A stretch of 64,000 nucleotides of DNA from contig NZ_SOBN01000003.1 of the NCBI RefSeq assembly GCF_004365705.1, positions 124,001 through 188,000 on the forward strand, written 5' to 3'. This document shows positions 53,971 to 62,406 of the stretch, piece by piece. The notes under the pieces were generated by a model that made no database searches, was not told the origin of the DNA, and saw only the letters and a list, made by a program, of their open reading frames with translations. The first letter of the stretch is position 1, and each line of letters opens with the position of its first letter. The position numbers and the translations under genes were made by a program. This DNA is from Streptomyces sp. 846.5 (lineage in GTDB: Bacteria; Actinomycetota; Actinomycetes; Streptomycetales; Streptomycetaceae).

Positions 53971-54702
53971 ATGGCGGGTATTCGGGACTTCATGCGCAGG
54001 ACGGACCAGACCTTCGGTCCAGGGGTGGACCGGCTGACGCTCACCAAGGGCTCGCCCCGGGTGTCGCTGAGCGATCTGGGGGCGGTGAACGGGACCATGC
54101 AGGTCAATCTGCACTGGACCGCACGGGAGGCGGAACCCTCGGCCCGGCCTGCGGGGGAGCGGCTGCGGGGGCTGCTGCGCCCGACCTTGTTCCGGCCGAT
54201 GACGATGCCTCAGTCGGCGAACCAGATCCTGGCCGTGGACCTCGACCTCGGGGCGCTGTACGAACTGGCCGACGGCACCAAGGGGGTGGTGCAGCCGCTG
54301 GGCAACTTCTACGGCGATCTGCAGCACTCGCCGTACATCCGGCTCAGCCGGGACGACCGCTCCGGGGCTCCGTCCGGGGAGATGCTCTACATCGACCTGG
54401 AGAAGAAGGACCACTTCAAGCGGATCCTGATCTTCGTCTACATCTACGACGAGACCCCGGCCTTCGACCGCACCCACGCGGTGGTCACCCTGGCGCCGCC
54501 CGGCGGCCGGCCGATCGAGGTGCGGCTCGACCAGCGGGCCTCGCAGGCCCGGTCCTGCGCGGTGGCGCTGATCGAGAACAAGGGCGGGAACCTGACGGTC
54601 CGCCGGGAGGCCCGGTACGTCTACGGCTTCCAGGCGGAGCTGGACCGGCTCTACGGGTGGGGGATGCAGTGGCAGCGGGGCTACAAGCCGGTCGGTGCAT
54701 GA
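53971..54702 (+). CDS. TerA-like tellurium resistance protein
   Basis: A 243-residue protein of the TerD superfamily. After about 20 residues the segment RLTLTKGSPRVSLSDLG parallels the TerD start; MQVNLHWTAR, VDLDLGALYELADGTKGVVQ and CAVALIENKGGNLTVRREAR are TerA-like. Start is ATG 53971 behind GGAGGGG; the frame upstream to 53902 shows no family sequence. It faces the third TerD gene across a repeat and an insertion sequence. It probably joins the Ter membrane-associated complex, by family knowledge. Confidence 0.82.
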   Translation: MAGIRDFMRRTDQTFGPGVDRLTLTKGSPRVSLSDLGAVNGTMQVNLHWTAREAEPSARPAGERLRGLLRPTLFRPMTMPQSANQILAVDLDLGALYELADGTKGVVQPLGNFYGDLQHSPYIRLSRDDRSGAPSGEMLYIDLEKKDHFKRILIFVYIYDETPAFDRTHAVVTLAPPGGRPIEVRLDQRASQARSCAVALIENKGGNLTVRREARYVYGFQAELDRLYGWGMQWQRGYKPVGA

Positions 54703-54720
54703 CGCCTGCGGCGTGTGCCT

Positions 54721-54750
54721 GGTTTGTCGCGCAGTTCCCCGCGCCCCTAG
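54721..54750. repeat. Left half of palindrome copy 3, split by an insertion sequence
   Basis: GTTTGTCGCGCAGTTCCCCG followed by CGCCCCTAG is the left arm of the palindrome family seen at 37587 and 40131. The element ends at the CTAG that was duplicated by the insertion. The other arm is at 56229-56257, beyond the insertion sequence. Confidence 0.85.
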
Positions 54751-56194
54751 TAGGGCTTTGTTAGGTCCTGTGGCGTGGTTCTGGCGTCGGCGCGGGTTGG
54801 CCGCATATGGAGCAGGCGCCGGTCCAGGTGGCCAGGAGTGCCTGGAGTTCGCGGAGGACCGCGTACAGGGTCAGGCCGGCGCAGGGGCTTTTGGGTCGAG
54901 TCGCAGGAGGGTGCAGAAGGCCTGGGCGAGGGCGGCGAGGGTGACGTGGCGGTGCCAGCCGGGGTAGCTACGTCCTTCGAAGTGGTCCAGCCCCAGGCCG
55001 TCTTTGAGTTCGCGGTAGTCGTGCTCGACTCTCCAGCGGATCTTGCAGATGCGGACGAGTTCGCGCAGCGGCGTGTCGGCGGGAAGGGTGGAAAGCCAGT
55101 AGTCGGTGGGCTCGGCTGCGTCGTGCGGCCATTCGGCGATCAGCCAGCATTCGGGCAGGGTGCCGTCGGCGGCGCGGGGGATGTCCCGGTTGGCCGGACG
55201 TACCCGCAGGGCGGTGAACTGGGAGCGCATGTCGGCGGTGGGGTTGCGCCTGCCGGTCCTGGTTCCCTGGCGCCAGGTGACGGTGCGGCGTGCTGATCGT
55301 CCTGCTTCCAGGGCGAGTTGGCGCAGGGAGCGTGGCTTGTCCGGGTAGCCGGGGACGGGTGGGCGGCCGCGGCCGCTGTAGGGCGCACGTACCGGTTCGG
55401 CGGTGCCGGGATGGGCGGTGGTCGCGGACTTGACGGCCACCGCGTAGGTCAGTCCGCGTTCGGTCAGGCCCTGGCGGAAGCCGGTGGCGTCGCCGTATCC
55501 GGCGTCGGCGGCGACCGGCAGGTCGGGCAGGCCCCAGTCCTCGCGGGCCTCGTCGAGCATGTCCAGGGCCAGGCGCCACTTCTCGCGGTGCCGCACGTCT
55601 TGGGGGATCTTTGCCCGCTCGCGCCGGCGCGCGATCGCTGCGGCCAGCAGCGGATCGTCGGCGTTCTTGGTGTCGTCCCAGCTCTCGGGGATGAACAGCC
55701 GCCAGTCGATCGCCGAGGACGCCTGCTCGCTCGCGAGGTGGACGCTCACCCCGATCTGGCAGTTGCCGCGCTTGCCCAGCGCACCGCAGTACATCCGCGC
55801 CACGCCCGGCGAGTCCATGCCGTCCTTCGGGAACCCGGTGTCGTCGATCGTGTACGCCTCGGGAGCGATATGCACGTTCGCCCACCGGGCCACGTTTCGG
55901 CGTACCTGCGCATAGTCCCAGGTCGACGAGGAAACGAACTGCTGGAGTTGCTGGTGGTCCACGCCCAGCCGCTCGGCCATCGGCTGCATCGACTTGCGCT
56001 TGCCGTCCAGCATCAGCCCACGCAGATACAGCTCGCCCTTGGCCCGCTGGTCACGACGCGCCAGCGGGCCGAGCATCTCCTCCGCGAACGCCTCCAGGCG
56101 CGGGCGGACCTGTTCCATCTCCTCAGGTGTCACACCTGACAGAAGATCACAACATACCCCAGCAAAGAGAACTGGGGTACCTAACAAAGCCCTA
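54751..56194 (-). mobile_element. Complete IS701-type insertion sequence
   Basis: A 1444-base element with perfect 16-base terminal inverted repeats (TAGGGCTTTGTTAGGT at the left, its complement at the right) and a 4-base target duplication CTAG (54747-54750 and 56195-56198). CTAG fits the YTAR target pattern I recall for the IS701 family. It encodes one intact transposase on the minus strand. Matching termini and duplication imply fairly recent insertion. Confidence 0.93.
54871..56133 (-). CDS. IS701-family transposase
   Basis: A 420-residue DDE transposase. The N-terminal helical part (EMEQVRPRLEAFAEEMLGPL) is followed by YLRGLMLDGKRKSMQPMAER and the first catalytic strand AYTIDDTGFPKDGMDSPGVA; later VAADAGYGDATGFRQGL and the C-terminal RWRVEHDYRELKDGLGLDHF with the expected Glu complete the active site. 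It has no frameshift, so it may be active. I chose GTG 56133; the frame continues upstream but leaves the element. The start lies in a palindrome, TCAGGTGTGACACCTGA, that could control expression. Confidence 0.9.
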   Translation of the reverse strand: MTPEEMEQVRPRLEAFAEEMLGPLARRDQRAKGELYLRGLMLDGKRKSMQPMAERLGVDHQQLQQFVSSSTWDYAQVRRNVARWANVHIAPEAYTIDDTGFPKDGMDSPGVARMYCGALGKRGNCQIGVSVHLASEQASSAIDWRLFIPESWDDTKNADDPLLAAAIARRRERAKIPQDVRHREKWRLALDMLDEAREDWGLPDLPVAADAGYGDATGFRQGLTERGLTYAVAVKSATTAHPGTAEPVRAPYSGRGRPPVPGYPDKPRSLRQLALEAGRSARRTVTWRQGTRTGRRNPTADMRSQFTALRVRPANRDIPRAADGTLPECWLIAEWPHDAAEPTDYWLSTLPADTPLRELVRICKIRWRVEHDYRELKDGLGLDHFEGRSYPGWHRHVTLAALAQAFCTLLRLDPKAPAPA

Positions 56195-56228
56195 CTAGGG
56201 GGCTGCAACTGGGCCAGTTGCACTAGCT

Positions 56229-56257
56229 GGGGGCGCGGGAAACTGCGCGACAAGCCC
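56229..56257. repeat. Right half of palindrome copy 3
   Basis: GGGGGCGCGGGAAACTGCGC followed by GACAAGCC is the right arm belonging to 54721-54750. An internal segment (56199-56228) between arm and duplication contains its own small palindrome GCAACTGGGCCAGTTGC. This copy lies between the convergent TerA-like and third TerD genes. Confidence 0.75.
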
Positions 56258-56283
56258 CCTACGGTCCGCACCCGAAAACGGAC

Positions 56284-57066
56284 CTAGCGCTGGCCCCCCT
56301 GGAACTGCGGACCCTGAAGCGGGAGGACGAAGCCCTCGGGTTCGGGGAGCAGCGCCGGCTGGTACGGCGGCGGGTAGCCGTACCCGTGGGAGGCGGCCGG
56401 AGCCGCAGGCTCGACCGCCGGTTGGGGCTTCGGCGGCGTCGGCGGGTGGCTCGGCGGCGGGGGGATGACCAGCTCCGGCTCGGCCGCGGCCGCCGCAGGC
56501 GGCTCCTCGACGGCCGGCTCGTCCTCGTCGATGGTGATGCCGAAGTCGGTGGCCAGTCCCACCAGCCCGGACGAGTACCCCTGCCCGATGGCCCGGAACT
56601 TCCAGCCCCCGCTCCGCCGGTAGAGCTCGCCGCAGAGCAGCGCGGTGACCCCGCCGGTGTCGGCGATGTCGAAGCGGGCGATGGCCTCGGCCCCGGGGCC
56701 GCCGGCGATGTCGAACAGCAGGATCCGCAGCTCGGGGATCTCGTCGAAGTCGCCGTGCTCGACCGAGCCGCCCACCACCACCCGGTCGATCTCGGTGGGC
56801 AGCAGCGCCAGGTCGATGTCGATGGTCTCGGTGACGTCCTCGCCGATCCTGGCCTTGGACCGGTGCCGGACCAGCCCGGACGGGTGCCGGGGCTGGTTGT
56901 AGAAGACGAAGTCGTCGTCCGAGCCGACCCTGCCGTCCACGCCGAGCAGCAGCGCCGACACGTCCACGTCGGGAGCGCCGGGGACGACCCGCCAGCGCAG
57001 CACCGCTCGCACCGCGTCCACCTTGGTCAGCGGAGTGTTGGAGCCCTTGGGCATGACCTTGGTCAT
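56284..57066 (-). CDS. TerD-family protein with proline-rich tail
   Basis: A 260-residue TerD paralogue. The N-terminal ~175 residues form a TerD domain, more divergent than the pair at 48049 and 48740: MPKGSNTPLTKVDAVRAVLR, VDVSALLLGVDGRVGSDDDF, FVFYNQPRHPSGLVRHRSKA and GYSSGLVGLATDFGI are visible. The last ~80 residues are Pro/Ala/Glu-rich (EPPAAAAAEPELVIPPPPS), probably a flexible or surface-anchoring arm. Start is ATG 57066. It is divergent from the HpcH-type gene. Confidence 0.88.
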   Translation of the reverse strand: MTKVMPKGSNTPLTKVDAVRAVLRWRVVPGAPDVDVSALLLGVDGRVGSDDDFVFYNQPRHPSGLVRHRSKARIGEDVTETIDIDLALLPTEIDRVVVGGSVEHGDFDEIPELRILLFDIAGGPGAEAIARFDIADTGGVTALLCGELYRRSGGWKFRAIGQGYSSGLVGLATDFGITIDEDEPAVEEPPAAAAAEPELVIPPPPSHPPTPPKPQPAVEPAAPAASHGYGYPPPYQPALLPEPEGFVLPLQGPQFQGGQR

Positions 57067-57461
57067 AGCTGGTTGACGCTCTCCCTCTGTCTCAGCGCTG
57101 CTGCGGACGGCACGGGCGGGAAACCTTCGACGGGCACCAGGGTAGGCGGCGGGGAGGCACCGGCGGAACTGGCCCGGGCCCGCCCGCGCGCCGGTCTGTC
57201 GCTGCCGGGTTGCCGTTCACCAGGACGGCGAGCAGTATGGCCGAGAACCGACGTGTACGACCGGTGCGGGAGTTGATCCGCCGGTGTGCCCGGGCGATGT
57301 GTTAACCGGATGCCACGCTTCCAAGAACAGCTCGTTTCCTGACTGGATTCTTACCGCTGGATCCGTACGATTACCGTCACGGCCTCCGTGGTCCCGGACG
57401 TCCCACTCTCCGCAGCAGAGAACAACCGTGCTGTCACGCCCAGGAATCCCGAGGAGGGGCC
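57067..57461. other. 395-base divergent promoter region in the Ter locus
   Basis: The gap lies between the third TerD gene and the lyase operon, which are transcribed away from each other. The right half (57300-57440) is AT-richer than the left. I find no clear -35/-10 pair or gene. Confidence 0.5.
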
Positions 57462-58640
57462 ATGCGCCATTTCAGTCAACTCGACGCCGAGACCCGTGAG
57501 CGCCTCTTCCTCCGGGAACCGGCTGAATTCGATCGCTCCAGCGATCCCTCCATCCTGTCGACCGCGCTGGGCGCCACCCTCTACTCGCCGGCCACCCGGC
57601 CCCGGCTGTACGACGACGTCCGCAAGCAGGCCGCCAACGGCGTGGTGTCGATGGTGCTCTGCCTGGAGGACGCGATAGACGACAACGAGGTCGCGGCGGC
57701 CGAGGACAATCTGGTCCGGCAGCTGCCGCTGCTGCTGGAACGCGTCGAGGCCGGGGAGCAGCTGCCGCTGCTGTTCGTCCGGGTGCGCCGTCCCGAGCAG
57801 ATCGTCGACCTCTCGGCGCGGCTCGGCCCCGCGCTGGCGGTGCTGTCCGGCTTTGTGATGCCCAAGTTCACCGAGGAGAGCGGCCTGCCGTTCCTGGAGG
57901 CGCTGGAGCAGGTCCGCAGCGCCACCGGGCGGCGGCTGTTCGCGATGCCGGTGCTGGAGTCCCCGGAGCTGGCGCATCTGGAGACCCGCAGGGAGACCCT
58001 GGCCGGGATCTCGCTGGTCCTGGAGAAGCACCGGGAGCAGGTGCTCGCGGTCCGCCTCGGCGTCACCGACCTCAGCTCCGCCTACGGGCTGCGCCGCCCA
58101 CCGGACCTCACCGCCTACGACGTCCAGCTGGTCGCCTCGGTCATCGGCGACGTGGTCAATGTGCTGGGACGGGCCGACGGCACCGGCTACACCGTCACCG
58201 GACCGGTGTGGGAGTACTTCCCGGTCCAGGAGCGGAAGTTCAAGCCGCAGCTGCGCTCCACCCCGTTCGCCGGGACGGAGCCGCCGACCGAGGGGGTCCG
58301 GCAGAAGCTGATCGAGCACGACCTGGACGGGCTGATCCGCGAGATCGAACTGGACCGCGCCAACGGCCTGCTCGGCAAGACCTGCATCCACCCCAGCCAC
58401 GTCCCCGCCGTGCACGCACTGTCCGTGGCCAGCCACGAGGAGTGGTCGGACGCGGCGGACATCCTGCACCAGGACCGGGCCGGCGGCGGGGTGATGCGGT
58501 CGGCCTACACCAACAAGATGAACGAGGTGAAGCCGCACCGCGCCTGGGCGCAGCGGGTGATGCTGCGGGCCTCGGTGTTCGGTGTGGCGCGCGAGGGCGT
58601 GACCTTCGCGGAACTTCTGGCTGCCTGTCTGTGCCCCTGA
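57462..58640 (+). CDS. HpcH/HpaI aldolase/citrate lyase-type enzyme of the Ter module
   Basis: A 392-residue TIM-barrel lyase. Landmarks are SMVLCLEDAIDDNEVAAAED (metal-binding acidic residues), LLFVRVRRPEQIV, KLIEHDLDGLIREIELDRAN and the late CIHPSHVPAV. The family cleaves or forms C-C bonds in small carboxylic acids, often CoA esters. Comparative genomics links this branch to Ter systems together with phosphoribosyltransferases and a HAD phosphatase, the same three neighbours as here. Start is ATG 57462 with GAGGAGGGG upstream. It is probably the first gene of the 57462-62097 operon. The substrate is unknown. Confidence 0.85.
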   Translation: MRHFSQLDAETRERLFLREPAEFDRSSDPSILSTALGATLYSPATRPRLYDDVRKQAANGVVSMVLCLEDAIDDNEVAAAEDNLVRQLPLLLERVEAGEQLPLLFVRVRRPEQIVDLSARLGPALAVLSGFVMPKFTEESGLPFLEALEQVRSATGRRLFAMPVLESPELAHLETRRETLAGISLVLEKHREQVLAVRLGVTDLSSAYGLRRPPDLTAYDVQLVASVIGDVVNVLGRADGTGYTVTGPVWEYFPVQERKFKPQLRSTPFAGTEPPTEGVRQKLIEHDLDGLIREIELDRANGLLGKTCIHPSHVPAVHALSVASHEEWSDAADILHQDRAGGGVMRSAYTNKMNEVKPHRAWAQRVMLRASVFGVAREGVTFAELLAACLCP

Positions 58641-58741
58641 CGAGGGCTGCGGGACATCTGACGGTCACTCCCCCGTGATGGACTGGGGGAGTGGACAGAC
58701 ATGCGCATGTGCACGGTTGAACGATCGACGAAAGCAGGACG

Positions 58742-61243
58742 ATGACGGCTGAGCAGCAGACCCAGGGGCGGAAGAGCGGCACCGTATGGCCGGGGGAGTG
58801 GGTCGAGCAGCGGCTCGGCGTCCGGTTGCCGGAGCCCTCCGTGCGGGAACTGCTGGGCCTGGCGCTGCGGCAGAATCCGCGCCGGGCGCATCTGCTGGTC
58901 TCCCAGGTGCTGGGCAAGCATGTGCCGCAGCGGCCCGAGGTGGTGTACGGGGCCGGCTACCGGCTCGGCGAGGCGGTACGGGAGCTGCTCGGCCCGCAGG
59001 CGCGGCCGGTGGTGCTCGGCTACGCGGAGACGGCGACCGGCCTCGGCCACTGCGTCGCGGACGGCCTCGGCGGCGCCTCCGGGGCGGCCGCCCCCTATCT
59101 GCACTCGACCCGCCGTCCGGTCGCCGGCGTCGAGGCGGTCGAGTTCGAGGAGGAGCACTCGCACGCCACCTCCCACCTGCTGCTCCCGGCCGATCCGGGC
59201 TTCCTCGGCGGTGACGGGCCGCTGGTCCTGGTCGACGACGAGCTGTCCACCGGCCGCACCGTGCTGAACACCGTGGCCGCCCTGCACGGGCGCCACCCGC
59301 GCGGCCACTACGTGGTCGCCGCGCTGATCGACACCCGCAGCCCCGAGGACCGCGAGGCGTTCGACAAGACCGCCGCCGACCTGGGCGTCCGCATCGACGT
59401 GGTGGCCACCGCCGGCGGCTCGGTCGAGCTCCCGGAACGGGTACTGGAGCGCGGCGCCGCGCTGGTCGCCGCCGAGGAGACCCGTCAGGGCTGCGCGGTG
59501 CCCGAGGCCGGGCCGCTCGCCCCGCTGGCCCGGGTCGAGCTGGGCTGGCCGGCCGGGCTGCCGGACGGCGGCCGGCACGGCTTCACCGCCGCCGACCGGG
59601 AACGGCTGGAGCAGGCGCTGCCGGAGATGGCCGCGCGGCTCGCGGAGCAGCTGTCACCGGGGCAGGCGGGCGCGCGGCAGTCGGACGGATCGCCGCGCCG
59701 GGTGCTGGTCCTCGGCCAGGAGGAGCTGATGTACGCGCCGCTGCGGCTCGCGGGCGCGCTCGCCGAGCGGCTCGGCGCCGCCAGCGAGGTCCGCTTCTCC
59801 ACCACCACCCGCTCCCCGGCGCTGACCGTCGACCACCCCGGCTACGCCCTGCGCACCCGTCTCGCATTCCCCTCGCACGACGCCCCCGCCGACGGCGAGG
59901 GCCGCCGCTACGCCTACAACGTCGCCCCCGGCAGCGACCCGTCCCGGCGCTTCGACGCGATCGTGCTGGTCGTCGACGACCACGGCGACCGGGCGCCGCT
60001 GCACGCCCCGGGACGCGGACTTCTGGACCGGCTGCGCGGCGTCACCGACCGGGTGCTGCTGGCCGTCGTGCCCGCACACCGCCCGCGCCGGGCGCCCGCG
60101 CCCTCCACCGCGCCCGCGCCCGCAGGCTCGCTCCCTCAGCCGCTGTACGGGCCCGCCTTCTCCTCCTACCGCGCCGAGGAGGTCTCCTGGCTGCTCAAGG
60201 ACCTCTCCGAGGTCACCCTGGAGGCCCCCACCGAGGAGCGCGAGGAGGCCATCCAGCAGGGCGGCGCCCACTACGCCGAGTCGCTGCCGGTCGAGTACCA
60301 GCCCACCGCCGCCTACCAGGAGCTGTTCCAGCAGGCCCTGCGCGAGTCCGCGGGACGGATGGCGGAGGCCGTGGCCGTGGTCACCGAGACCGTGCTCGCC
60401 GAGCGCGGCCGCGGCGTCGTCCTGGCCTCGCTGGCCCGCGCCGGAACCCCGGTCGGCGTGCTGATGCGGCGCTGGGCGCAGTACGCGCACGGCATCGACC
60501 TGCCGCACTACGCCGTGTCCATCGTCCGCGGCCGGGGCATCGACGCCGTCGCCCTGCGCTATCTGGCGGACCGTCACAACGCCGCCGACGTGGTGTTCGT
60601 CGACGGCTGGACCGGCAAGGGCGCGATTACCCGCGAGCTGGCCGAGGCACTGGCGGGCACCGGGTTCAACCCGGAGATGGCGGTCCTCGCCGACCCGGGC
60701 CACTGCGTGCGGACCTTCGGGACCAGGGAGGACTTCCTGATCCCCTCGGCCTGCCTCAACTCCACCGTCTCCGGGCTCATCTCCCGCACCGTGCTGCGCT
60801 CCGACCTGATCGGCCCGGACGACTTCCACGGCGCCAAGTTCTACCGCGAGCTCGCCGACGGAGACGTCTCCGAGCAGTTCCTGGACGCGATCACCGCTTG
60901 CTTCCCCGATGTCAGCGCCACTGCCGCCGCCGACAGCCCCGACCGCGAACCCGACTGGTCCGGCTGGGCCGCCGTGGAGCGCATCAGCGAGGAGTACGGC
61001 ATCAACAGTGTGAACCTGGTCAAACCAGGGGTGGGCGAGACCACCCGGGTCCTGCTGCGGCGGGTCCCCTGGAAGGTACTGGTCCGGCGCGGGGCCGAGG
61101 CCGAGCTGCGCCACGTCCGGCTGCTGGCCGAGCAGCGCGGCGTACCCGTCGAGGTGGTCGACGGCCTCCCGTACAGCTGCGTCGGACTGATCCACCCCCG
61201 GTACACCCGGGGCGCCACCGGAGACGAGGGCACCGCGGTATGA
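58742..61243 (+). CDS. Fused phosphoribosyltransferase-TRSP-phosphoribosyltransferase (Ter module)
   Basis: An 833-residue fusion. Residues ~30-240 form a PRTase_2-like domain with the PRPP loop VLVDDELSTGRTVLN (about 162-176). Residues ~318-430 resemble a TRSP domain (RRVLVLGQEELMYAPLRLAG and YALRTRLAFPSHD). Residues ~470-830 form a second phosphoribosyltransferase-like domain of the type annotated as StiP precursor (PRTase_1), with ARAGTPVGVLMRRW, PHYAVSIVRGRGIDAVAL and VVFVDGWTGKGAITREL. In other genomes these are often separate genes. The Ter literature predicts a nucleoside-like product. Start is ATG 58742 and the stop overlaps the HAD gene by ATGA. Confidence 0.8.
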   Translation: MTAEQQTQGRKSGTVWPGEWVEQRLGVRLPEPSVRELLGLALRQNPRRAHLLVSQVLGKHVPQRPEVVYGAGYRLGEAVRELLGPQARPVVLGYAETATGLGHCVADGLGGASGAAAPYLHSTRRPVAGVEAVEFEEEHSHATSHLLLPADPGFLGGDGPLVLVDDELSTGRTVLNTVAALHGRHPRGHYVVAALIDTRSPEDREAFDKTAADLGVRIDVVATAGGSVELPERVLERGAALVAAEETRQGCAVPEAGPLAPLARVELGWPAGLPDGGRHGFTAADRERLEQALPEMAARLAEQLSPGQAGARQSDGSPRRVLVLGQEELMYAPLRLAGALAERLGAASEVRFSTTTRSPALTVDHPGYALRTRLAFPSHDAPADGEGRRYAYNVAPGSDPSRRFDAIVLVVDDHGDRAPLHAPGRGLLDRLRGVTDRVLLAVVPAHRPRRAPAPSTAPAPAGSLPQPLYGPAFSSYRAEEVSWLLKDLSEVTLEAPTEEREEAIQQGGAHYAESLPVEYQPTAAYQELFQQALRESAGRMAEAVAVVTETVLAERGRGVVLASLARAGTPVGVLMRRWAQYAHGIDLPHYAVSIVRGRGIDAVALRYLADRHNAADVVFVDGWTGKGAITRELAEALAGTGFNPEMAVLADPGHCVRTFGTREDFLIPSACLNSTVSGLISRTVLRSDLIGPDDFHGAKFYRELADGDVSEQFLDAITACFPDVSATAAADSPDREPDWSGWAAVERISEEYGINSVNLVKPGVGETTRVLLRRVPWKVLVRRGAEAELRHVRLLAEQRGVPVEVVDGLPYSCVGLIHPRYTRGATGDEGTAV

Positions 61244-62097
61244 GCGTCCCCCTGCACGGAAGCGACCGCTACCTGGTCGGCAGCGACCTGGACCGGACCC
61301 TGATCTACTCGCCGCGGGCCCTGGCCCTGGACATGTCCGACGAGACGGCGCCCCGGCTGCTGGCCGTCGAGGTCCACAACGGCAAGCCGCTGTCCTTCAT
61401 GACCGAGCACTGCGCCGAGCTGCTGACCGAGCTGATCAGCGCGGCCGAGTTCGTCCCGGTGACCACCCGCACCCGGGCCCAGTACCAGCGGGTGCACCTG
61501 CCGGGACCCGTCCCGGGCTGGGCCCCCCGCTACGCCATCTGCGCCAACGGCGGACGGCTGCTGGTGGACGGGCTGACGGACGAGGACTGGACCGCGCACA
61601 TCGCGTCCACCCTGGCCACCAGCTGCGCGCCGCTGGACGAGATCGTGCACCACCTCGCGCTGGCCGCCGACCCGGAGTGGACGCTGAAGCGGCGGGTCGC
61701 CGAGGAGCTCTTCGCCTACCTGGTGGTCGAGCGGGAGCAGCTGCCCGAGGGCTGGGTCGCCGAGCTGACCGGCTGGGCCGACGAGCGCGGCTACACCGTC
61801 TCGCTGCAGGGCCGGAAGATCTACCTGGTCCCGCAGCCGCTGACCAAGTCGGCGGCGCTCGCCGAGGTCGAGCGGCGGACCGGGGCCTCCACGGTGCTCA
61901 CCGCGGGGGACTCGCTGCTGGACGCTGAGCTGCTGCTGGCCGCGGACGCCGGCTTCCGGCCCGGGCACGGCGAGCTGGCCGACACCGGCTGGACCGCGCC
62001 GGGCGTCACCGCGCTGCCGCAGGTGGGCGTGGCAGCTGGCGAGGAGATCGTCCGGCGACTCCTCGCCCGGGTCCGGGTGCGCACACCGGTGCGCTGA
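61240..62097 (+). CDS. HAD-family hydrolase (Ter module)
   Basis: A 285-residue Cof/phosphomannomutase-like HAD phosphatase. The nucleophile and acid Asp are Asp16 and Asp18 in VGSDLDRTLIYS; motif II lies at FVPVTTRTRAQY, the Lys in RKIYLVPQPLTKSAALAEV, and motif IV in TVLTAGDSLLDAELL. Start is ATG 61240, overlapping the PRTase stop (ATGA), so the two proteins are coupled and probably act in one pathway, the phosphatase removing phosphate from a nucleotide-like intermediate. That pathway is inferred. Confidence 0.87.
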   Translation: MSVPLHGSDRYLVGSDLDRTLIYSPRALALDMSDETAPRLLAVEVHNGKPLSFMTEHCAELLTELISAAEFVPVTTRTRAQYQRVHLPGPVPGWAPRYAICANGGRLLVDGLTDEDWTAHIASTLATSCAPLDEIVHHLALAADPEWTLKRRVAEELFAYLVVEREQLPEGWVAELTGWADERGYTVSLQGRKIYLVPQPLTKSAALAEVERRTGASTVLTAGDSLLDAELLLAADAGFRPGHGELADTGWTAPGVTALPQVGVAAGEEIVRRLLARVRVRTPVR

Positions 62098-62146
62098 CGT
62101 CTCGGCGGGTTCTGCGGAATCTGTGGGCTCTCGGCTCTACGGGGTC

Positions 62147-62368
62147 TCAGCCGCAGCAACCGCCGCCGCAGCAACCGCCTCCGCCGCCCTGGGCGGGGGC
62201 GGCGCTCGCGCTGCCGGAGGCCGTACCGGTCACGGCGACCATGGACATCAGCTTGACGGCGTCGTCGTGACCGGCCGGGCACATCGCCGGGGCGTCCGAC
62301 TGGGACATCGGGCGGCGGAGTTCGAACGTGGCACCGCAGGTGCGGCAGCGGTAGTCATAGCGAGGCAT
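62147..62368 (-). CDS. FmdB-type zinc ribbon protein
   Basis: A 73-residue protein. The N-terminus MPRYDYRCRTCGATFEL and the CPAGH segment at about residue 30 match the FmdB/zinc-ribbon regulator family; Cys8, Cys11 and Cys30 with His34 could bind one zinc. The C-terminus ends in Gly/Cys clusters (GGGGCCGGGCCG). It is encoded on the opposite strand to the HAD gene and converges with it 50 bases away. Function unknown. Confidence 0.78.
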   Translation of the reverse strand: MPRYDYRCRTCGATFELRRPMSQSDAPAMCPAGHDDAVKLMSMVAVTGTASGSASAAPAQGGGGGCCGGGCCG

Positions 62369-62406
62369 GCCGCCAACTCTACGGCCTGCGGGCCTGCCGG
62401 TGGTGG

